A stretch of 25,229 nt of DNA from Thiomonas sp. Lineage in GTDB: Bacteria > Pseudomonadota > Gammaproteobacteria > Burkholderiales > Burkholderiaceae_C. This document shows positions 20,184 to 25,229 of this stretch, in pieces; within the stretch, counting starts at the first letter, position 1; the number at the start of each line of letters is the position of its first letter. The translations under genes were made by a program, and so were the position numbers. Under the pieces are notes generated by a model. The model saw only the letters and a list, made by a program, of their open reading frames with translations, did no database searches and was not told the origin of the DNA. The stretch is from the NCBI GenBank assembly GCA_028706735.1, contig JAQTVS010000003.1:1-25229 (forward strand), written 5' to 3'.

Positions 20184-20927
20184 ATGCGTCAGCAACTCGT
20201 CGCTGGAAACTGGAAAATGCACGGCAGCCTGGCGAGCAACGCCGCCCTGCTGGGTGAGGTGCTCGCCGGAGTCGCCACAGCGCGCTGCGAGGTGGCGGTC
20301 TGCGTGCCATACCCCTATTTATTCCAGGTGCAGCAATTGCTGCAGGCCAGCCAGATTACGTTGGGCGCACAGGATTGCTCCATGCATGCCAGCGGTGCGC
20401 ACACGGGTGAAGTTGCGGTCAGCATGCTGCAGGACTTCGGCTGCCGTTATGTCATCGTCGGCCATTCTGAGCGCCGGGCCGATCACCATGAATCCGACGT
20501 GCTGGTTGCGGCCAAGGCGGAGCGTGTGCTCGAAGCGGGCATGACGCCCATCGTCTGCGTCGGAGAGACCCTGGCGCAGCGCGAGGCCGGAGAAACCACC
20601 GCGGTTGTGCTGCGCCAGTTGCAGGCCGTGACGCACCTGCTTGGCGAGCAGACGCAGCGCATCGTCGTGGCCTACGAGCCGATCTGGGCGATCGGCACCG
20701 GGCGCACGGCCAGTCCGGAGCAGGCGCAGGAAGTGCATGGCGTGCTGCGGGCGCACCTGCGCAGCGTCGGTGAAGCCGCTGGTGGAGTGCGCATTCTGTA
20801 CGGCGGCAGCGTCAAGCCGGACAATGCGCAAGTGTTGTTTTCCCAGACGGACATCGATGGCGGGCTCATTGGCGGCGCTTCCTTGAAGGCTTCTGATTTT
20901 CTGGCCGTTGTCGCGGCGGCGCGCTGA
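20184..20927 (+). CDS. tpiA: triosephosphate isomerase
   Basis: A 247-residue TIM barrel that interconverts dihydroxyacetone phosphate and glyceraldehyde-3-phosphate. Catalytic residues N9 and K11 (AGNWKMHG), H94 (IVGHSERR) and E165 ([10 protein letters not shown]) are all present, with the phosphate-binding YGGSVKPDN near 206-214. The ATG at 20184 has GGAG at 20174-20177 and gives the normal N-terminus; a TTG at 20142 overlapping the previous stop would add 14 non-conserved residues. It stands 38 bases after the quinone oxidoreductase and before secG, a linkage also seen in other proteobacteria. Confidence 0.98.
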   Translation: MRQQLVAGNWKMHGSLASNAALLGEVLAGVATARCEVAVCVPYPYLFQVQQLLQASQITLGAQDCSMHASGAHTGEVAVSMLQDFGCRYVIVGHSERRADHHESDVLVAAKAERVLEAGMTPIVCVGETLAQREAGETTAVVLRQLQAVTHLLGEQTQRIVVAYEPIWAIGTGRTASPEQAQEVHGVLRAHLRSVGEAAGGVRILYGGSVKPDNAQVLFSQTDIDGGLIGGASLKASDFLAVVAAAR

Positions 20928-20987
20928 AGCGGTTTTGCCGATTCGCTGGCCACACTTGTTTTTTATTCATGTCGTGATGTTGTGAAA

Positions 20988-21000
20988 CGCGCCAAGCGCG
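20988..21000 (+). repeat. short GC hairpin before secG
   Basis: CGCGC (20988-20992) and GCGCG (20996-21000) with a CAA loop lie 13 bases before the secG ATG, close to where a ribosome site should be. It may lower secG translation; this is inference. Confidence 0.4.
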
Positions 21001-21013
21001 ATTGAGTGCACAA

Positions 21014-21430
21014 ATGCAAATTCTGATGACCTTGACCCTGGTGGTGCAGATCCTGTCTGCGCTGGTGATGATTGTTCTGGTGTTGATGCAGCACGGCAAA
21101 GGCGCCGACATGGGGGCGTCTTTTGGGTCTGGCGCCTCTGGCAGCCTGTTCGGCGCCACCGGATCGGCTAATTTCCTGAGCCGCAGCACCGCTGTGGCCG
21201 CAGCCCTGTTTTTTGTGACGACACTGATGATGGCGTATTTTGGCAATCGTGCAAACTCTGGCGATGGCGGCTTGATGGAAAAGCTGGCAGCGCCGGCGCC
21301 CGTGGCTTCTGTGGTTTCTCCGGCGAAACCCAGCGGCCCGATCAGTCAGGTTCCCTCCGTTCCGGGGGCAAACAACGCCGCTTCACATGCCGCCTCGATG
21401 CCGAAACCGAGTGCTTCCACAAGCAAGTAA
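21014..21430 (+). CDS. secG: preprotein translocase subunit SecG
   Basis: A 138-residue SecG, the small non-essential subunit of the SecYEG channel. Two membrane helices lie at about 3-25 and 58-77, with the cytoplasmic loop VLMQHGKGADMGASFGSGAS and FGATGSANFLSR between them, which is the family signature. The C-terminal tail (about 80-138) is Pro/Ala/Ser-rich and low in complexity, as in other betaproteobacteria. The ATG at 21014 fits the family; a TTG at 21002 is an alternative. No good ribosome site is visible. It is followed by tRNA-Leu(GAG), as is E. coli secG. Confidence 0.95.
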   Translation: MQILMTLTLVVQILSALVMIVLVLMQHGKGADMGASFGSGASGSLFGATGSANFLSRSTAVAAALFFVTTLMMAYFGNRANSGDGGLMEKLAAPAPVASVVSPAKPSGPISQVPSVPGANNAASHAASMPKPSASTSK

Positions 21431-21834
21431 ATTCCGTTTGATGTGCGTCAAGCATTGCGGGAGATTGTGCGTTGCAGCAAACACAAGCCCTGCGACTTGT
21501 CAATCCGTTGTGAATTGAGGCATTGCGTCAGCGCAATATCCCAATGTTCCGTGTTGCTTCGTGGCATTGGAACCATGTAAGATTCTTCTGTTTTGCAAAT
21601 CCAATAACAAACAAGCGCGGCACAAATGAACGCGTTCAATGCGAAGACAGAGTCCGCGTCGCAGCTTGGCAGTTGGCGGTGATTGTTTGTCGTGACAGAT
21701 GTCGCAACAAAGCCTGAATCGCCGCGCGGAGATCGCCCTACAGATCGACGTTTCTGTCTTGCTGCATTTTGTTGCGCTGGGCTGCCTTCGCCGTGCGGGT
21801 CCAGCGGTGGTGTTCTGGCAGTATCCGGTTTTGA
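21431..21834. other. 404-base intergenic region between secG and tRNA-Leu
   Basis: The longest non-coding stretch in the window and more AT-rich than its surroundings. It contains a small perfect hairpin, ATTGCG/CGCAAT with a 4-base loop (21522-21537), but no T run. I see no conserved protein on either strand; the open frames lack codon bias and start signals. It must hold the promoter for the tRNA and probably the nuo operon, but I could not find a convincing -35/-10 pair. A small RNA cannot be excluded. Confidence 0.6.
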
Positions 21835-21919
21835 GCCGACGTGGTGGAATTGGTAGACACGCTATCTTGAGGGGGTAGTGGCGAAAGCTGTGCGAGTTCG
21901 AGTCTCGCCGTCGGCACCA
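21835..21919 (+). tRNA. tRNA-Leu (anticodon GAG)
   Basis: An 85-base class II tRNA with encoded CCA. Acceptor arms GCCGACG (21835-21841) and CGTCGGC (21909-21915) pair fully. The anticodon stem CTATC/GGTAG (21862-21866, 21874-21878) encloses the loop TTGAGGG with anticodon GAG at 21869-21871, reading CUC and CUU. The T arm GCGAG-TTCGAGT-CTCGC is intact. The same isoacceptor follows secG in E. coli (leuU). It is 56 bases upstream of nuoA. Confidence 0.97.
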
Positions 21920-21975
21920 AAAGATTGAACGGCAGGGCATGAATCCGCCCGGATAACAACAGGAGATGGAGTGCG

Positions 21976-22335
21976 ATGAACCTTGAGCAGTATCTGCCGG
22001 TGTTGTTGTTCATCCTGGTGGGCATTGGCGTTGGCGTCGTGCCGCAGTTGCTCGGTTATTTCATTGCTCCGCGTCGTCCTGACGCCGAGAAAAACTCCCC
22101 CTATGAATGCGGCTTCGAGGCCTTCGAAGACGCGCGGATGAAGTTCGACGTGCGCTACTACCTCGTGGCCATTCTCTTCATCTTGTTTGACCTCGAAATC
22201 GCCTTCCTGTTTCCCTGGGCCGTCGCCTTGAAAGACATCGGCCAGATCGGTTTCTGGGCGATGATGATTTTCCTTGCCATCCTCACGATAGGGTTCATTT
22301 ACGAGTGGAAAAAAGGGGCGCTCGACTGGGAGTGA
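21976..22335 (+). CDS. nuoA: NADH-quinone oxidoreductase subunit A
   Basis: A 119-residue complex I membrane subunit with three transmembrane helices, at about 7-29, 62-82 and 90-109. The conserved loop has [26 protein letters not shown] (40-65), including the cysteine exposed in the deactive state of the enzyme, and the helix [15 protein letters not shown] follows. AGGAGATGGAG lies just before the ATG. First gene of the nuo operon. Confidence 0.97.
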   Translation: MNLEQYLPVLLFILVGIGVGVVPQLLGYFIAPRRPDAEKNSPYECGFEAFEDARMKFDVRYYLVAILFILFDLEIAFLFPWAVALKDIGQIGFWAMMIFLAILTIGFIYEWKKGALDWE

Positions 22336-22407
22336 GCCCGCATGGCCGCGATTGCATTGAACCCTTGCGTTACGACGCCGGTCTGAACTGTTGGTAAGGA
22401 GTGGATC

Positions 22408-22884
22408 ATGAGTATTGAAGGCGTTTTGCAGGAAGGTTTCATCACCACCTCCGCAGACAAGCTGATCAACTGGACGCGCACCGGCTCGCTCTGGCCCATG
22501 ACCTTTGGCCTGGCCTGCTGCGCAGTGGAGATGATGCACGCTGGCGCGGCGCGCTATGACCTTGACCGGTTTGGCATCGTGTTCCGCCCCAGCCCGCGCC
22601 AGTCCGACCTGATGATCGTCGCAGGCACGCTGTGCAACAAAATGGCGCCCGCGCTGCGCAAGGTTTACGACCAAATGGCCGAGCCGCGCTGGGTGCTCTC
22701 CATGGGGTCCTGCGCCAATGGCGGGGGTTATTACCACTACTCCTACTCGGTGGTGCGTGGGTGCGACCGCATCGTGCCGGTGGATGTGTATGTGCCGGGC
22801 TGCCCACCGACGGCCGAAGCGCTGCTTTACGGGCTGATTCAGTTGCAGAACAAGATTCGTAGAACCGAAACGATCGCGCGCTGA
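22408..22884 (+). CDS. nuoB: NADH-quinone oxidoreductase subunit B
   Basis: A 158-residue subunit carrying the N2 [4Fe-4S] cluster next to the quinone site of complex I. The four ligands are present: the tandem C37-C38 ([10 protein letters not shown]), C102 ([10 protein letters not shown]) and C132 (VPGCPPTAE). AAGGAG precedes the ATG. It is separated from nuoA by 72 bases, rather wide for this operon, with nothing recognisable in the gap. Confidence 0.98.
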   Translation: MSIEGVLQEGFITTSADKLINWTRTGSLWPMTFGLACCAVEMMHAGAARYDLDRFGIVFRPSPRQSDLMIVAGTLCNKMAPALRKVYDQMAEPRWVLSMGSCANGGGYYHYSYSVVRGCDRIVPVDVYVPGCPPTAEALLYGLIQLQNKIRRTETIAR

Positions 22885-22943
22885 TTGGCCTCCAAAAAAC
22901 TGTCTTCAAAAGCGCGCCCTCATCAACTTTGCAAATCGATGCC

Positions 22944-23573
22944 ATGACCAGCAAGCTCGAACAACTCGACACCGCGTTACGCGCCGCTTTGGGTGAGCGC
23001 ATCGTGGCCTTGCAAGCCAGCGTGGGCGAACTCACTCTGGATGTGGCTCCGGCACATTACCGCGACGTCTGCCTGGTTCTGCGCGACGCCGCCGAACTGC
23101 ACTTCGAACAACTGATCGATCTGTGCGGCGTGGACTACGCGCAGTATGGCAATACCCCGCGTGATGAAGAAGGCCGCTTCATGGTGGTGCTGCATCTGCT
23201 TTCGCTGCAGCACAACTGGCGGCTGCGCGTGCGGGTGCGTTGCCCGGAAGACGACCTGCCGCTGGTTGCATCAGTCAACGACATCTGGAACGCGGCCAAT
23301 TGGTTCGAGCGCGAAGCCTTCGATTTGTACGGCATCATCTTTGAAGGACACACCGACCTGCGCCGCATCCTCACCGATTACGGCTTCATCGGTCATCCGT
23401 TTCGCAAAGATTTTCCGCTCTCTGGCACGGTAGAAATGCGCTACGACCCCGACAGCAAGCGGGTGATCTACCAGCCCGTCACCATTGAGCCGCGCGAAGT
23501 CACGCCGCGCATCATTCGTGAGTCCGGGTACGGCGGGCTTGGTGTCGTCAACCGTGGTGGCCTGGGGCGCTGA
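22944..23573 (+). CDS. nuoC: NADH-quinone oxidoreductase subunit C
   Basis: A 209-residue 30-kDa subunit of the peripheral arm of complex I. The family signature is [19 protein letters not shown] (about 116-134), followed by [22 protein letters not shown]. It binds no cofactor and bridges NuoD and NuoI. The ATG at 22944 is preferred over an in-frame TTG at 22929. Neither has a good ribosome site. nuoD starts one base after its stop, so the two are likely coupled. Confidence 0.96.
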   Translation: MTSKLEQLDTALRAALGERIVALQASVGELTLDVAPAHYRDVCLVLRDAAELHFEQLIDLCGVDYAQYGNTPRDEEGRFMVVLHLLSLQHNWRLRVRVRCPEDDLPLVASVNDIWNAANWFEREAFDLYGIIFEGHTDLRRILTDYGFIGHPFRKDFPLSGTVEMRYDPDSKRVIYQPVTIEPREVTPRIIRESGYGGLGVVNRGGLGR

Positions 23574-23574
23574 T

Positions 23575-24828
23575 ATGGCTGACATCAAGAATTACACACT
23601 GAACTTCGGGCCACAGCATCCGGCGGCGCACGGTGTGCTGCGTCTGGTGCTCGAGCTGGACGGCGAAGTGGTGCAACGCGCTGACCCGCACATTGGCCTT
23701 TTGCACCGGGCCACCGAAAAACTGGCGGAGCACAAGACGTATATCCAGGCGCTGCCGTATATGGACCGGCTGGACTATGTGTCCATGATGTGCAACGAGC
23801 ATGCCTACTGCCTGGCGATTGAAAAGCTCCTGGGTGTTCAGGTTCCCGAGCGCGGGCAATACATCCGCGTCATGTTTGCCGAGATCACCCGCTTGCTCAA
23901 TCACCTCATGTGGCTGGGCGCGCATGGGCTGGATTGCGGCGCGATGACCGTCTTCCTTTATGCCTTCCGCGAGCGCGAAGACCTGTTCGACATGTACGAA
24001 GCGGTGTCGGGTGCGCGAATGCATGCGGCCTATTTCCGCCCCGGTGGCGTGTACCGCGATCTGCCGGACAGCATGGCGCAATATGGTGAGTCCAAGATTC
24101 GCAATGCGCGCGCCGTCGAGGCCCGGAACGCCGGGCGACAAGGTTCGCTGCTCGATTTCATCGACGATCTCACTCAGCGTTTCCCGGCCTATGTCGATGA
24201 ATACGAAACTCTGCTGACCGACAACCGCATCTGGAAGCAGCGCACGGTGGGGATCGGCGTGGTCACGCCCGAGCGGGCGATGAATCTGGGGATGACCGGC
24301 CCGATGCTGCGCGGCTCCGGGGTGGTGTGGGACCTGCGCAAGACCCAGCCCTATGACGTCTATGACCGCATGGATTTCGACATTCCGGTGGGCAAGAACG
24401 GCGACTGCTATGACCGCTATCTGGTGCGCATGGAAGAAATGCGCCAGTCCAACCGCATCATCAAGCAATGTGTGGACTGGCTGCGGGCCAACCCCGGCCC
24501 GGTGATTACCGACAACCATAAAGTCGCCGCGCCCGCGCGCGAAGGAATGAAGACCAGCATGGAAGCGCTGATCCATCATTTCAAGCTGTTCAGCGAAGGC
24601 ATGCGCGTGCCTGAAGGCCAGGCTTATGCCGCCGTCGAGCACCCCAAGGGCGAGTTCGGCATTTATCTGGTGTCAGACGGGGCGAACAAGCCTTATCGTC
24701 TCAAGATCCGCGCACCCGGCTTCGCGCATCTTGCCGCGCTCGATGAAATGTCGCGCGGCCACATGATTGCCGACGTCGTCGCCATCATTGGCACGCTCGA
24801 CATCGTTTTCGGGGAGATCGACCGCTGA
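23575..24828 (+). CDS. nuoD: NADH-quinone oxidoreductase subunit D
   Basis: A 417-residue 49-kDa subunit that forms the quinone pocket with NuoB and is related to the large subunit of NiFe hydrogenases. [21 protein letters not shown] near the N-terminus holds the quinone-contacting histidines. [14 protein letters not shown], a Tyr-containing [12 protein letters not shown] segment and the C-terminal [18 protein letters not shown] match the family. The start at 23575 gives the usual length. Its stop overlaps the nuoE start by one base (TGATG). Confidence 0.98.
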   Translation: MADIKNYTLNFGPQHPAAHGVLRLVLELDGEVVQRADPHIGLLHRATEKLAEHKTYIQALPYMDRLDYVSMMCNEHAYCLAIEKLLGVQVPERGQYIRVMFAEITRLLNHLMWLGAHGLDCGAMTVFLYAFREREDLFDMYEAVSGARMHAAYFRPGGVYRDLPDSMAQYGESKIRNARAVEARNAGRQGSLLDFIDDLTQRFPAYVDEYETLLTDNRIWKQRTVGIGVVTPERAMNLGMTGPMLRGSGVVWDLRKTQPYDVYDRMDFDIPVGKNGDCYDRYLVRMEEMRQSNRIIKQCVDWLRANPGPVITDNHKVAAPAREGMKTSMEALIHHFKLFSEGMRVPEGQAYAAVEHPKGEFGIYLVSDGANKPYRLKIRAPGFAHLAALDEMSRGHMIADVVAIIGTLDIVFGEIDR

Positions 24829-25229
24829 TGGACCGCTCACCTATCACGCAGGACATGCAACGCATGATGTTGTCCGAATCCACGCGCCAGCGCATCGACC
24901 TCGAAGTGGCCAAATATCCGCCCGAGCAGAAGCAGTCGGCGGTCATCGCAGCGCTGTCCATCGTGCAGCAGGAGCAGGGCTGGGTGTCGCCCGAGGCCGA
25001 GAAGGCGGTGGCCGACTATCTCGGCATGCCGCCGATCGCGGTGCACGAGGTGGTGACCTTCTACAACATGTTCAACACCCGGCCGGTCGGCCGCTTCAAG
25101 CTCAACGTCTGCACCAATCTGCCTTGCGCCCTGAGTGTCGGCAACATGGCGGCGCAGTATCTCAGTGAAAAGCTGGGCGTCGCGCTAGGGGAAACCACGG
25201 CGGACGGCGTTTTCACGCTGCAAGAGTCC
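24828..25229 (+). CDS. nuoE: NADH-quinone oxidoreductase subunit E (partial, cut by window end)
   Basis: The first 134 codons of the 24-kDa subunit, which carries the N1a [2Fe-2S] cluster in the NADH-oxidising module. The helical N-terminal part (KYPPEQKQSAVIAALSIVQQ, then GWVSPEAEKAVADYLGM) and HEVVTFYNMFNTRPVGRFKLNVC are typical. The first two cluster ligands are C100 and C105 (NVCTNLPCAL); the second pair lies beyond the window. The ATG at 24828 overlaps the nuoD stop. A start at a later Met (MMLSEST) is possible, since many relatives begin there. Confidence 0.95.
   Translation, partial: MDRSPITQDMQRMMLSESTRQRIDLEVAKYPPEQKQSAVIAALSIVQQEQGWVSPEAEKAVADYLGMPPIAVHEVVTFYNMFNTRPVGRFKLNVCTNLPCALSVGNMAAQYLSEKLGVALGETTADGVFTLQES

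Noticed and set aside
21500..22025. Minus-strand frames crossing tRNA-Leu, with a peptide like LVPTARLELAQLSPLPPQ
   Set aside because: This peptide is a typical artefact of translating the reverse complement of a tRNA-Leu gene; it recurs in databases as a false protein.

Overview
The window is a gene-dense, GC-rich stretch of ordinary bacterial chromosome. The order pnp-quinone oxidoreductase-tpiA-secG-tRNA-Leu(GAG)-nuoABCDE, the run pyrG-kdsA-DUF1330-eno-ftsB, and the presence of bpt, aat and lutAB point to a betaproteobacterium of the order Burkholderiales. A Thiomonas-like organism is my guess, but the genus cannot be fixed from the sequence alone. I see no insertion sequence, prophage, CRISPR array, plasmid function or obvious foreign island.

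Layout. (1) 15-3095: an IclR-type repressor divergent from lutA-lutB (L-lactate oxidation iron-sulfur proteins), with no lutC next to them. (2) 3172-4673, minus strand: aat-bpt, the two leucyl transferases of the bacterial N-degron pathway, overlapping by four bases. (3) 4698-6166, plus strand: a gamma-carbonic anhydrase-like protein and the redox chaperone Hsp33, also overlapping by four bases. (4) 6160-12384, minus strand: rpsU, a terminator, yqeY, an alpha/beta hydrolase, then pyrG-kdsA-DUF1330-eno-ftsB. (5) 12584-13801 minus: a HI0933/YhiN-like flavoprotein whose start codon overlaps that of the divergent tsaD (13800-14828). (6) 14825-16235 minus: a metallophosphoesterase behind a palindrome-containing promoter, and a small heat-shock protein behind a sigma-32-like promoter. 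(7) 16477-20927 plus: rpsO with its terminator, pnp with a structured leader, a quinone oxidoreductase and tpiA. (8) 21014-25229 plus: secG, tRNA-Leu(GAG), then the start of the complex I operon, nuoA to nuoE, with nuoE cut by the window end.

How the parts work together. Most genes are housekeeping: translation (rpsU, rpsO, tsaD, tRNA), RNA decay (pnp), protein quality control (hsp20, hslO, aat/bpt), glycolysis (eno, tpiA), CTP and KDO supply (pyrG, kdsA), division (ftsB), protein export (secG) and respiration (lutAB, nuo).

I did not find an undescribed multi-gene system. The items most worth a second look are regulatory or organisational: the perfect 13-bp palindrome inside the metallophosphoesterase promoter, the rpsU-yqeY pair apparently separated from dnaG-rpoD, the two-hairpin pnp leader, lutAB without lutC, the overlapping tsaD/flavoprotein start codons, and the DUF1330 gene inside an essential operon.
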